A stretch of DNA of 27,659 nt from Treponema sp. UBA1240. Lineage in GTDB: Bacteria > Spirochaetota > Spirochaetia > Treponematales > Treponemataceae. The position numbers and the translations under genes are program-made. Numbering within the stretch: position 1 is the stretch's first letter; the number at the start of each line of letters is the position of its first letter. The notes below the pieces were generated by a model. It saw nothing but the letters and a program-made list of their open reading frames with translations. It made no database searches and was not told the DNA's origin. The stretch spans positions 1 to 27,659 of the forward strand of contig DBWK01000055.1 of assembly GCA_002308875.1 (NCBI GenBank), written 5' to 3'. Shown here piece after piece: positions 15,939 through 25,100 of the stretch.

Positions 15939-16679
15939 TTATTCAATGGTTCCAACCCTTGCAGGAACATATGATTCAATAAAAAAGTGATTCAAGGAAC
16001 GGATTCCGGTATCTATGTCGGTATAATACGTCAGTTTCCAGTTTGAGCCGAGCAGCTGTTCAACCTGTGCCTTAAGCTCATTATCTTTCTTGAATTTTAC
16101 ATCTGACGAAATCCATTTTAATGCTTCCGCCTGGATATCAAAAATGTCTTGAGCCGGTATTGTTTTATGCACGTCAGACTGTTCAATAACAAAAGAAGAA
16201 ACATATTCAATTCCAAGCGCATTGTCTTCTTCAAAATCAGATGTTACAACAATGGAAAAAACCGGTTTGTCCCAGCCTTTATCCTGCATTGTGGCAATCG
16301 GACGCTGTGCGTCTTCCGGCGCACCGAGCAGAATCAGCCCTTCGATTTCGGGGTCTTCAAGATAATCAGCCAGTCTGCTTATGCGTATACGTTTGCCCGA
16401 CATAAAATCATCGGGATAAACAAGCGGTTTTATTATTTCTTTGCTACCTTCAATATTAAAGAACTTTTTCAAATATTCCTGTGAATCGGCTACAAATTCC
16501 GGCGAATTAAAGCCGTAACCGTATAAAACAGCAGCCTTTTTTAGTACCGGCGAATTTTCAGTCGCAGTGTTTGGAGCCGTAGATGCCGCCGAGGATTCGG
16601 AGGTTTCTTTTTTTGTACATGATAAAAGAATAACTGCAAAAAACAGTAAAAGTACTAATACCGTGATTTTCTTTGCCAT
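15939..16679 (-). CDS. Lipoprotein of unknown function, possibly periplasmic-binding-like (DUF3798-like)
   Basis: 246 residues. A lipoprotein signal peptide ends at LLSC (Cys21), followed by a Ser/Thr/Ala-rich tether (22-45). The rest alternates beta strands and helices (AAVLYGYGFNSPEF, IEGLILLGAPEDAQRP, KPVFSIVVTSDF), which resembles a type 1 periplasmic ligand-binding fold or the DUF3798 family; I cannot confirm either. The ATG at 16679 lacks a well-spaced ribosome site: AAGG is 14 bases upstream, so an upstream non-ATG start such as the CTG at 16685 is possible. A longer in-frame extension to 16805 runs into the divergent nptA gene and is rejected. The yfcE-like gene follows. Confidence 0.65.
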   Translation of the reverse strand: MAKKITVLVLLLFFAVILLSCTKKETSESSAASTAPNTATENSPVLKKAAVLYGYGFNSPEFVADSQEYLKKFFNIEGSKEIIKPLVYPDDFMSGKRIRISRLADYLEDPEIEGLILLGAPEDAQRPIATMQDKGWDKPVFSIVVTSDFEEDNALGIEYVSSFVIEQSDVHKTIPAQDIFDIQAEALKWISSDVKFKKDNELKAQVEQLLGSNWKLTYYTDIDTGIRSLNHFFIESYVPARVGTIE

Positions 16680-16708
16680 AGACAGTATATTAACCTTTTC
16701 TTGAATTA

Positions 16709-16735
16709 TTGAAAAGTATTTGGTTTTATTATAAT
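16709..16735 (+). promoter_or_regulatory. Probable promoter of the Na/Pi cotransporter gene
   Basis: A perfect TATAAT at 16730-16735. The best -35 is TTGAAA at 16709-16714 with a short 15-base spacer. The predicted start of transcription (about 16742) is 2 bases before the ATG at 16744. No Shine-Dalgarno is present. The region is shared with the divergent lipoprotein gene. Confidence 0.5.
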
Positions 16736-16743
16736 GTGTGGAT

Positions 16744-18396
16744 ATGGAAATAATGTCAATTGTATTGCAGCTGATAGGTAGTCTTGGATTCCTTCTCCAC
16801 GGCATGAAAATGATGAGTGATGGTATTCAGAAGAGTACCGGCAAAAGCCTTCACAAAACATTGGCATGGATGACAAGCAACCGTTTTCTGGCACTTCTTA
16901 CGGGTATGCTTGTTACGATGATTATTCAGTCCTCGGGTGCAACAACTGTTATGGTTGTAACCTTTGTAAATGCGGGACTTATGACGCTGGGTCAGTCTGT
17001 CGGCGTTATTTTCGGCGCAAACATCGGTACTACAATTACCGCATGGATTGTTGCAATCTTTGGTTTTAATTTTAAGATAGCCGTTTTTGCAATTCCTATG
17101 TTTGGAATCGGCTATTTTCTATCTATTGTAAAAAACGGACGGCATAAAAACTGGGCAGAAGCCATAATGGGATTTGCCCAGCTTTTTTTTGGCCTGAGCG
17201 GTTTATCCGAAATCTTTACACCTGATAATCTGGGCTGGCTTTTTGCTTTCCGGTCTACCGGCGTGGGAGCTATTCTTGCCGGATTCATGATAGGAATAAT
17301 TATAACAGCTTTGCTTCATTCTTCGTCCGCATTCTCTGCAATCGTAATTACAATGGCGTACAACGGCCTTGTAAACTGGGAACTTGCCGCGGCAATGACG
17401 CTCGGAAGCAACATAGGTTCAACGATAGACGCTGTTCTTGCCTCAATGGGAACAAGCGCCGATGCAAGACGTTCAGCGTTAATTCACGTTATGTTCAACG
17501 TTTTTGGTACCATACTCGCAATGATTTTCTTTGAGCCGTTCCTCAGGCTTGTAATTCTGGTAACACCGGGCGGTACAAATTCCAACATAGCTATCCGTAT
17601 ATCAATGCTGCATACCGTGTTCAAAATACTTTCTACCGTTATTCTTCTTCCGATGCAGAACTTCCTTGTAATGCTTTCGCAAAAGATTATCAAGGAAGAC
17701 AAAAACAGAATTTCCGATAACTATCAGCTTGAATTTGTTATTTCAGGTATCCGCGAAAGTTCCGAAGCGTATATAATCCGTGCTGAAAAAGAAATTTCGG
17801 ATATGGTTTACATAGTTTCAAGAATGTTTGAACGGCTTAAGAAAGGTTTTGAAAACAGAAACAGCACATTTATAGTAGAAAACTTTGACAGACTTTCCAA
17901 AAAAGAAGAATATGCCGACCAGATGAAAGAACAGCTTTCGGATTATCTGATTAAGTGTTCGGAACATCTGCCGCTTACTGATGAAGTTAAATACAATATT
18001 ACAAATATGATTACCATTGTTGACGAGCTTGAGAGTATGACCGACGACTGTTATAAAACAGCGGTACTCTTAAAACGAAGCATTGACAAGGAAATGGTCT
18101 TTCCTAAAGAAGATATGCAGGAGCTTGTTCCTTACAGCGATTTGGTTCACACATTCCTTATGTTTATCAAGGATAACATTAACAAGCGACTTTCCGACGA
18201 ACAGCTTAATCAGGCGCTCGACTTTGAAAATCAGATTGACGCCGTTCGCAAAACCCTTAAAAAGAAGGCTAAAAAACGTCTTGAAGAAGGCGCCAATGTT
18301 AAGACGGAGCTTTTGTATATAGACATTGTAAGAACGATTGAAAAAATCGGTGATCACGCGTTCAGTATTGCAAAAGCCCTTGCTCAGACCCGATAA
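16744..18396 (+). CDS. Na/phosphate cotransporter family protein with C-terminal PhoU-like domain
   Basis: 550 residues from the ATG at 16744; GTG 16738 and ATG 16753 are alternatives. The N-terminal 315 residues hold about eight membrane helices with the two inverted repeats of Na_Pi_cotrans: IIQSSGATTVMVVTFVNAG and LLHSSSAFSAIVITMAYNG, plus GANIGTT and GSNIGSTID. The cytoplasmic tail (about 330-550) is helical and rich in charged residues, like PhoU, ending EKIGDHAFSIAKAL, the PhoU repeat signature. It likely imports phosphate with sodium, although some relatives export or have other roles. The 3' end overlaps the convergent hydrolase gene by 35 bases, a large tail-to-tail overlap. Confidence 0.92.
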   Translation: MEIMSIVLQLIGSLGFLLHGMKMMSDGIQKSTGKSLHKTLAWMTSNRFLALLTGMLVTMIIQSSGATTVMVVTFVNAGLMTLGQSVGVIFGANIGTTITAWIVAIFGFNFKIAVFAIPMFGIGYFLSIVKNGRHKNWAEAIMGFAQLFFGLSGLSEIFTPDNLGWLFAFRSTGVGAILAGFMIGIIITALLHSSSAFSAIVITMAYNGLVNWELAAAMTLGSNIGSTIDAVLASMGTSADARRSALIHVMFNVFGTILAMIFFEPFLRLVILVTPGGTNSNIAIRISMLHTVFKILSTVILLPMQNFLVMLSQKIIKEDKNRISDNYQLEFVISGIRESSEAYIIRAEKEISDMVYIVSRMFERLKKGFENRNSTFIVENFDRLSKKEEYADQMKEQLSDYLIKCSEHLPLTDEVKYNITNMITIVDELESMTDDCYKTAVLLKRSIDKEMVFPKEDMQELVPYSDLVHTFLMFIKDNINKRLSDEQLNQALDFENQIDAVRKTLKKKAKKRLEEGANVKTELLYIDIVRTIEKIGDHAFSIAKALAQTR

Positions 18397-19027
18397 CCGT
18401 GTGGTTTCCGTGTCCGGGACGAACAATTGTTTCGTTTGGCAGTTCCAAAAGTGTTTTAAGGCTTTCAAAAAGCAGGCTTTCGTTGCCGCCTTCAAAATCA
18501 GTTCTGCCCCACGAATTCTTAAAAAGCGTATCACCTGAGAATAAAATTCCTACTGCTTTGTTGTAAAGACAGATTGAGCCCTGACTGTGTCCGGGCGTGT
18601 GAATTATGCTAAAACCGCCTTTAAAGTTTTCTGAATCCGCGAACAGTACATCACCATGCTTAAGCAGAACATCCGCTTCGGGTACATATCTTGCGCATTG
18701 CTCTATGTAGGGTTCGAGCCCTGAACCCGCAAACATACGGCATTGGTTTTTCAGTGCATTTGCACCGATTAAAAAGGCATCGTCGCTGTGAATCATAATT
18801 TTTATGTCTGGAAAGCTTTTTTTAAAACCGCTTAGCGCGGCTATGTGGTCAAAGTGTCCGTGAGTAAGAACAACAGCCTGCGGAACAAGATTCTTTTCAT
18901 TTAAAAACGATATAATTTCGTCCTCATTGCCGCCGGCATCAACAATAAGTGAGTTTTTCCCGTCCAAGTCAACTATGTATGTGTTGGCTTCCAAAAGCCC
19001 TGTTATAAAAGTATGAACAAGTTTCAT
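18362..19027 (-). CDS. Metallo-beta-lactamase fold hydrolase (glyoxalase II-like)
   Basis: 221 residues. Zinc-binding motifs: LTHGHFDH (H56, H58, D60, H61), HTPGHSQGS, FSGDTLF and RPGHGNHT. This is the GloB-like subgroup, which hydrolyses thioesters such as S-lactoylglutathione or persulphide compounds; the substrate is not evident. The ATG at 19027 overlaps the preceding stop as ATGA, with AGGG 7 bases upstream, so it is translationally coupled to the GH18 gene. An in-frame ATG at 19051 lies inside that gene and has no ribosome site. The last 35 bases overlap the Na/Pi cotransporter gene on the other strand. Confidence 0.9.
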   Translation of the reverse strand: MKLVHTFITGLLEANTYIVDLDGKNSLIVDAGGNEDEIISFLNEKNLVPQAVVLTHGHFDHIAALSGFKKSFPDIKIMIHSDDAFLIGANALKNQCRMFAGSGLEPYIEQCARYVPEADVLLKHGDVLFADSENFKGGFSIIHTPGHSQGSICLYNKAVGILFSGDTLFKNSWGRTDFEGGNESLLFESLKTLLELPNETIVRPGHGNHTVIGSEQGLLQY

Positions 19028-20202
19028 TGTTTTACCCTGATGAGTTTCCAAATGTCTGAATCTTCCTGACCGAGCCGCCAGAAGCCGACGGAAGTTACCC
19101 CCAGCTCGTTATAAATTTCAAGCCGCTTGCTTAATGAAAGTGCATTGTCCAGGTAGAACGTGTATGTAACGTTTTTTGTAAGTTTAAAAGTTGGAATTCC
19201 GTTTTCCAAAGTAACCGGAGTAATTTTTGTGTCTTCGGAAAGCTTGCCCTTTGAGTTTTCACCGCGGTAAAGTCTGTCAATGGAACTGAATCTGTATGCG
19301 CCCGCAGTATCGTCGTTTGACCACGCTCTGCCGTAAAACGGAAGTCCCATAATGAGTTTTTCGGCCGGGATTGTTTCTGCGGCATAAGTTGCAACATTTC
19401 TGCACCATTCAAGCGAGGCGACCGGTCCGGGTGCACTGGTTGACCAGTGCTCATCGTATGCCATGACAAGGATTCGGTCTGCGATTTTGTTCAATTCTTC
19501 GTAATCGTATGCGTCAACTTTTAGTTTTTTTGTGCGGGCGGGAATTGCAATGCTGAGTGTTTTATCTTTGCCAAGTCCTTTTTTAAGTTCACGCAAAAAA
19601 CTCCAGTAATGTTCCTTGTCTTCTTTGCTGACAAGCTCAAAATCTATCTGAAGCCCGTCAAACGGCTTTGCTGCTTCCAACATTGATTTTATGAGCTTTT
19701 TACGTACGCCGTATTCCGGGTCAAGGCAAAAGTGGGTAAGGGCTTTTCCGCTGTCTATTACAACAAGGTGAACCCTTGCGTTTGTTTCCGGCAGTTTTTT
19801 GAGGTTCGGCACACCGACCAGTTCTCCGAATGTGCTTAGTCCGGCATTAAAATAACCAATGTCCGTAACCGGCAGTTCCGAATTGTAGTACTGTTCCTGT
19901 CCGTATATCAGATAACCCCATATTTCTTTGTATTCCTGAACCGGTATTGTTTGCAGGTGTTCATCCGTAACCGAAACAGCTGTTTTTAAAGAAGAATCTG
20001 TTACCGGATACTGATACTTTTCAAGACGGTCGTCTGTGTTTTCAAAAAAGTTCTGATCTGTATCGGCTTCAGTTTCTAATGCGTCATCGGTGTTTTCTTT
20101 CTGAGCCTTTGCCCATACAGGACTGACGAAGCAAAACGTATATATGATAACAATGCACAATAGTAAAATCTTGTGATAGAGGGAGGAAAAAAACTTATTC
20201 AT
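19024..20202 (-). CDS. Exported glycoside hydrolase family 18-type protein (YaaH/SleL-like)
   Basis: 392 residues. The signal peptide (1-31) likely ends at PVWA; an acidic stretch (34-60) follows. The TIM-barrel part carries the GH18 active-site region FDGLQIDFE: D182, D187 and E189 match the DxDxE core, but the first Asp of that core is Gln185. MAYDEHWSTSAPGPVASL and MGLPFYGRAW are typical of the YaaH/spore-cortex branch, which cleaves N-acetylglucosamine links in peptidoglycan. No LysM repeats are seen. It may act on the cell wall; the missing Asp leaves activity open. The start has no clear ribosome site; thrH ends 32 bases upstream and both are probably on one mRNA. Confidence 0.85.
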   Translation of the reverse strand: MNKFFSSLYHKILLLCIVIIYTFCFVSPVWAKAQKENTDDALETEADTDQNFFENTDDRLEKYQYPVTDSSLKTAVSVTDEHLQTIPVQEYKEIWGYLIYGQEQYYNSELPVTDIGYFNAGLSTFGELVGVPNLKKLPETNARVHLVVIDSGKALTHFCLDPEYGVRKKLIKSMLEAAKPFDGLQIDFELVSKEDKEHYWSFLRELKKGLGKDKTLSIAIPARTKKLKVDAYDYEELNKIADRILVMAYDEHWSTSAPGPVASLEWCRNVATYAAETIPAEKLIMGLPFYGRAWSNDDTAGAYRFSSIDRLYRGENSKGKLSEDTKITPVTLENGIPTFKLTKNVTYTFYLDNALSLSKRLEIYNELGVTSVGFWRLGQEDSDIWKLIRVKQ

Positions 20203-20234
20203 AATGCAATTATCGGACGGTTTTTAAGCCGGTT

Positions 20235-20843
20235 TTATTCCTTTTCAATTACATTTTTAATGGCTGCAAGAAAGTCTTTGTACTGTGTAAAAGCCTTGAA
20301 CTGCGGATAGTCTTTTGCAATGTGTTCCGGTGGACGGAATAAAAATCCAGCCTGTGAATTTTTAATCATTTCAAGATCATTGAAAGAATCACCGGCCGCA
20401 ATGGTTTTAAAGCCGATTGACTGCAAAGCTTTTACGGCGTGATATTTGCCGTTCTGCTGGCGCAGATTGTAACCGATTATTCTATTGTTGGTATCAACCG
20501 TCAAATCATTGCAGAAAATGGTGGGATAGCCGAGCTTTTTCATAAGCGGAGCGGCAAATTCCTTAAAAGTATCTGACAGGATGATAACCTGACAGAATGA
20601 ACGCAGCTCATCCAAAAATTCTTTTGCACCAGGCAGTGGTTCTATTTTGGAAATTGTGTTCTGAATTTCTTTGAGTCCAAGTCCATGTTCTTCCAAAATG
20701 CCGATTCTTTTTTTCATTAAAACGTCATAATCGGGAATATCTCTTGTGGTAAGGCTGAGTTCTTTAATGCCGGTTTCTTCCGAAAAAGCAATCCAAATTT
20801 CAGGGACAAGAACGCCTTCCAAATCAAGACATGTAATGTACAT
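20235..20843 (-). CDS. thrH: Phosphoserine phosphatase / homoserine phosphotransferase ThrH
   Basis: 202 residues, the ThrH length. The HAD nucleophile motif is CLDLEGVLVPEIW (D7, E9), followed by TTRDIPDYDVLM, VIILSDTF (motif II Ser) and AAGDSFNDLEM (motif IV). These stretches match Pseudomonas aeruginosa ThrH almost word for word. ThrH removes phosphate from phosphoserine and can pass it to homoserine, linking serine and threonine synthesis. The ATG at 20843 has AGAGG 5 bases upstream; an in-frame ATG at 20900 lies in the promoter. First gene of a leftward operon with the GH18 and MBL genes, which have no obvious link to amino acids. Confidence 0.93.
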   Translation of the reverse strand: MYITCLDLEGVLVPEIWIAFSEETGIKELSLTTRDIPDYDVLMKKRIGILEEHGLGLKEIQNTISKIEPLPGAKEFLDELRSFCQVIILSDTFKEFAAPLMKKLGYPTIFCNDLTVDTNNRIIGYNLRQQNGKYHAVKALQSIGFKTIAAGDSFNDLEMIKNSQAGFLFRPPEHIAKDYPQFKAFTQYKDFLAAIKNVIEKE

Positions 20844-20871
20844 AAAAGCCTCTTTTTTGTTAAGTGTATCA

Positions 20872-20900
20872 AGTATAGCACAAGAACCGCAAACTCTCAA
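20872..20900 (-). promoter_or_regulatory. Sigma70-type promoter of thrH
   Basis: On the minus strand, TTGAGA (20900-20895), 17 bases, TATACT (20877-20872) with a TGC extension. Transcription should start near 20865, leaving a leader of about 22 bases with the AGAGG site. Its -35 lies 8 bases from the -35 of the divergent symporter promoter. Confidence 0.8.
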
Positions 20901-20908
20901 CTTCCTTG

Positions 20909-20937
20909 TTGACGGTCTGTATGCTTTGGAGTATTCT
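20909..20937 (+). promoter_or_regulatory. Sigma70-type promoter of the DAACS symporter gene
   Basis: TTGACG (20909-20914), 17 bases, TATTCT (20932-20937). The ATG at 20945 is 7 bases beyond the -10, predicting a leaderless message. A GGAG at 20928-20931 lies inside the spacer and could serve a TTG start at 20939 if transcription begins further upstream, so the initiation mode is ambiguous. Confidence 0.6.
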
Positions 20938-20944
20938 TTTGTTT

Positions 20945-22168
20945 ATGAAAATTTGGTTAAAGTATTTGCTGGGCTGTGCCATTGGTTTTGCAGCGGCGTT
21001 TGTTCTGCAGGGTTATAATAACCGTGCGGTTGAAATAATTGAATATATTTCAGAATTAACTGTTAATGTGGGCAAATACAGCCTCATTCCTTTGCTTTTC
21101 TTTACAATGACTGTTTCTGTCTTTGAGCTTAGGGAAGAAAAACGGTTTTGGCGTGTCGCCCTGAAAACGCTCATTATAAGTGTTATTACAACAGTAGGTC
21201 TGATGGTTTTGGGTCTGGTTGCCGTTTTGTTTTTTCCGCCCGCACGAATTCCGGTATCCGTTGGAGAAGTTTCGCAGAATTATACTTTAAGCATTACGGA
21301 TAACCTTCTTAAAATTTTTCCTGCGTCCAACTTTGAGTCATTTTTGGACGGCGCTTTTATGCTTCCGGTTTATGTATTTGCATGTTTTGCAGGTGCGGGC
21401 TGCGCCGCTGAACGCAATTCAAAACCGATGCTTAATCTTTTTGATTCCATTTCACGCGTAAGCTATACTGTAATGAGCTTTTTTATTGAAATTCTCTCAA
21501 TCGGTTTTATTGCCTTAAGTGCTTCATGGTTTTTCAGCTTTTTCAAAATCCTAAAATCACAGTCAATGCTTTATCTTGCAGGGTTGGTTTCATGTATCGC
21601 CGTCATACTGATTTTTATTATTTATCCTGTACTTATTAGGTTTGTTTTTAAGGAAAGACACCCTTTCAAGATTTTGTACGCGGCTACGGCATCCATTCTT
21701 ACAGCGTTTTTTTCGGGAAACTATAATCTCACGCTTGCTGTTATGCTGCGTCATGCAAAAGAAAGTCTCGGTGTAAAACGCAGAATCGGTTCTATAACTC
21801 TGCCGGTTTTTTCAACCTTTGCCCGTGGCGGCAGTGCAATGGTACTGGTTGTTTCTTTTGTTGTTATTCTTAAATCTTATGTTGACTACGGTGTGCTTGA
21901 AAACATTCCCTGGATTCTGCTGATTTCTTTTGGTATTTCGTTCTTTTTGGGTTCGCTTCCGGCTGAAGGAATTCTTGTTGCCCTGTCAGTTATGTGTTCG
22001 ATGTATGGACGCGGTTTTGAAAACGGTTATCTGATATTAAAGCCGGTAATGTTCTTTTTGTGTTCCGCCGCCGCGGTTATTGACGCCGCAACGGCATTCT
22101 TCGGTACATATGCCATAGCGCTGATGGAACACAAGGTTGAACACCGCAACCTACACTTCTACATCTGA
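20945..22168 (+). CDS. Dicarboxylate/amino acid:cation symporter (DAACS/SLC1-like), divergent
   Basis: 407 residues, about eight membrane helices, first helix at 5-22. The SLC1 fold is recognisable from FFSGNYNLTLAVMLRHAKES (HP1 region, where relatives have TSSSAATLPVTM) followed by LGVKRRIGSITLPV, and from the C-terminal FFLGSLPAEGILVALSVM. Key motifs are altered: the serine-rich HP1 hairpin is SGNYN and the sodium/substrate motif NMDGT is replaced by FARGGSA. Substrate and coupling ion therefore cannot be assumed. ATG 20945 has no ribosome site at normal spacing; TTG 20939 and ATG 20921 are alternative starts. The 3' end overlaps ftsK on the other strand by 18 bases. Confidence 0.8.
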   Translation: MKIWLKYLLGCAIGFAAAFVLQGYNNRAVEIIEYISELTVNVGKYSLIPLLFFTMTVSVFELREEKRFWRVALKTLIISVITTVGLMVLGLVAVLFFPPARIPVSVGEVSQNYTLSITDNLLKIFPASNFESFLDGAFMLPVYVFACFAGAGCAAERNSKPMLNLFDSISRVSYTVMSFFIEILSIGFIALSASWFFSFFKILKSQSMLYLAGLVSCIAVILIFIIYPVLIRFVFKERHPFKILYAATASILTAFFSGNYNLTLAVMLRHAKESLGVKRRIGSITLPVFSTFARGGSAMVLVVSFVVILKSYVDYGVLENIPWILLISFGISFFLGSLPAEGILVALSVMCSMYGRGFENGYLILKPVMFFLCSAAAVIDAATAFFGTYAIALMEHKVEHRNLHFYI

Positions 22169-25100
22169 TGTTACAGACTGGAGCGGACGACTTGGCATGT
22201 GAATTATATCGCGTGGTTTAGAGCCGTTCGCAGGTCCTACAATACCACGTTCTTCCATTTCTTCCACAAGCCGTGCGGCTCTGTTGTAGCCGATTTTTAA
22301 TCTGCGCTGAATGTATGAGGCAGAAGCTTTTCCGGCCTGTATAACTATATCAAGTGCTTTTTCATAAAGCGGGTCTTCACCGTCCGTAAACAGGGTTGGT
22401 TCGCTTTCTTCTTCCTCTTCGTCAAAGAAAATCTCTTCATCAATGTATTCGGGTTCACCGAATTGTTTTACGCACTCAACAACGTTTTCAACTTCGTCTT
22501 CGGAGACAAATGTTCCCTGAATGCGGACAGGGAACGGGTCTACAGCTGACGCGTAGAGCATGTCGCCTTTGCCGAGAAGTTTTTCAGCACCAACCTGGTC
22601 TATAATAATGCGGCTGTCCATTTTAGAAGCAACCATAAATGCGATTCTCGAAGGAATGTTTGCCTTTATGAGTCCTGTAATAACGTCAATTGACGGACGC
22701 TGTGTAGCAAGCACAATGTGAATACCTACCGCACGGCTCATTGCTGCAAGGCGGGCAACCGTAGATTCAAGTTCTTTTCCGGTTGTTGCCATCAAATCCG
22801 CAAATTCGTCAATTACGATAACGATATAAGGCAGCTTTTCGTTGCAGAAATTCCGTTCTTCTATGCGTTTGTTGTAGCTCTTTATGTCGCGTACGCCCAT
22901 GTGGTCAAGAAGTGCGTAGCGGCGTTCCATTTCGCAAAGACAGTACTGGAGAGCCTGAAAAGCTTTTTTAGGTTCTGTAATAACAGGAGTAAGCAGGTGC
23001 GGAATGTCGTTGTAAAGCTTTAATTCAACAATTTTTGGGTCTATTAAAATCAGCTTTACCTGATCAGGCGAGCGCTTGTACAGGATAGAAAGAATCATTG
23101 TGTTTACACAGACTGATTTTCCTGAGCCGGTTGAACCCGCTATCAAAAGGTGAGGTGTTGCTGCAAGGTCTATTATCTGTGCTCCGCCTGTAATATCTTT
23201 ACCGAGAATTACGGGTATCTGCATTTTGCTGAAACTTTCGGAATTGCTTTCGATAATTTCCTTAAAGCTTACAATCGCTCGCTGTTTGTTCGGAACTTCA
23301 ATACCTACAGCGTGTTTTCCGGGAATCGGTGCAACAATACGTACGCTCGAAGCGGCAAGGCGCAGTGCAATGTTATCCTGAAGGGCTACAATCTTGTTAA
23401 GTTTTACACCCGGTGCAGGCAGAATCTCGAACATTGTAACAACAGGACCTTTACGGATTCCTGTTACATCAGCTTCAATCTTAAATTCGGAAAGAGTTTC
23501 CTTTAAAAGTTCAGCCGCGTGCTGTGTTTCCGCGTCAATAATCCAGTATTGGCCGTCGGGGTAGGAGCGGAGAATGTTTTCTGTAGGAATCTGGTATTTT
23601 GTTGTCGGCGCAATGTTTGTTTCTGGAGTGGTTTCGTCCTCGTTGTCTTCTGCTTCGGGCAGTTTTACGCTTATTTCCTGCTCGTCCGTTTCATCATAAA
23701 CTGTGTCAGTTTCATCGGCTTCGGCGGCAGTTTCTGTTTCGTCTGCGGCTTTTTCTTCCGGCAGAATACTGGGAATTTGTTCTTCCGTCTCATCATTTAT
23801 TGAAAAAGGAACTTCATCATCGTATTGTGTTTCATCTGTGTAATAATCATCCTGCAAATCTTCGTCAGCGGAATCTTCGTCACTCATTTCGAGCGTTTGT
23901 GGAATTTCTTCATCTTCAAAAAATTCGGGAGCTTTTAATGAAAATTCTGTTTCTTCGCTGTTTTCGGTCTGTGGAATTGTGCTGCCGTCATGGGCTGTTA
24001 TGGCTTCAAATTCGTTAGCGCTTATTACCTCGTGCTGGTTTATAGCCGGTGTTGCCGGAAAATCGGGAATATGGCTTTCCTGTATGGCGGGTTCACTTTC
24101 GGATTCGGTACTGTTCAAGGCTTCTTCCGGCTGTTCGTCGGATTCGGCTGTGTATACGTCAATATTATGGTCCTGAACAGGGCTTGCTGTGTTTGTTTGT
24201 GCTGAATCAAACAGGATTTCATCGGATTCATCAAAGGGTTTGTCAAATGCTTCATCATAAGAATCGCCGAACGGATCTGAAAGAAAAGCGGCTTCGTCCT
24301 TGCTTATAAGGTCGTCTGAAATAGGTTCGTCAACATTTGTTTCATCAGCGGCGGATTCTTCTTCCGTGAAATTCTTTATAACAAAGTAGTTGTTTGCATT
24401 TTCATTTTCAGGTTCGACGGAAGGTTCTTCAAAAGCTGTGTCGTTTGCTGTGATTTCTTCCGGTTCTTTTGTTTCCTTTATTTCAGAAAGCTTCATATCA
24501 GGTACCATCATCTGCTGAAAAGTAATGTATACCGGTTCGTTCTGTTGCTCTACCGCGGGAGTTTCGGTCTTTACTTCGCCGGTTATGTTTTTGCGTATAT
24601 AATCGCCTACAGATGCGTAGTTTTTCCAATTTGCCGTCTTTTTTGCAATCTGTTCGCCATAAGGAATGTATTTGGGAATTTGAAAACCGCTTCTTTCTTC
24701 TTTGTTGCTTTCGCCAGCGTTTTCCGATTCTTTTTCGGTTGTGAAAGTTTCTTCTTCTGCTTTAGGAGTTATGTCTTCGGTGTTTGATTCTTCGGTAGTT
24801 TTTTCGGGGGCTCGCGGAGTAAACGCGGTTATAATTTCTTCGTCGTCTTCTTTTTTACGCTGGATTTCGCGCTTTGCGGCGGCTGTAATGATAAAATCGG
24901 CAAGCATACCTATAAGTATGTATTCAATGGCAACAAGCAGAGCGCAAATAACAAGTGCTGCACCTGCTTTTATGCCGGCAAAAACCGTTCCGTCAGTTGT
25001 ATAAATAAACTTTGCTGCTTTTTCGGACAGGCAGATTGTAATAAAAGGAAAAATTGAACACAAAAAATAAATTGCCCATCTTAACGAAGCTTTACCGCAT

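Noticed and set aside
23519..24309. Open frames on the plus strand inside ftsK rich in Phe, Cys and Leu
   Set aside because: They are antisense shadows of the low-complexity acidic linker, with no ribosome sites or recognisable domains.
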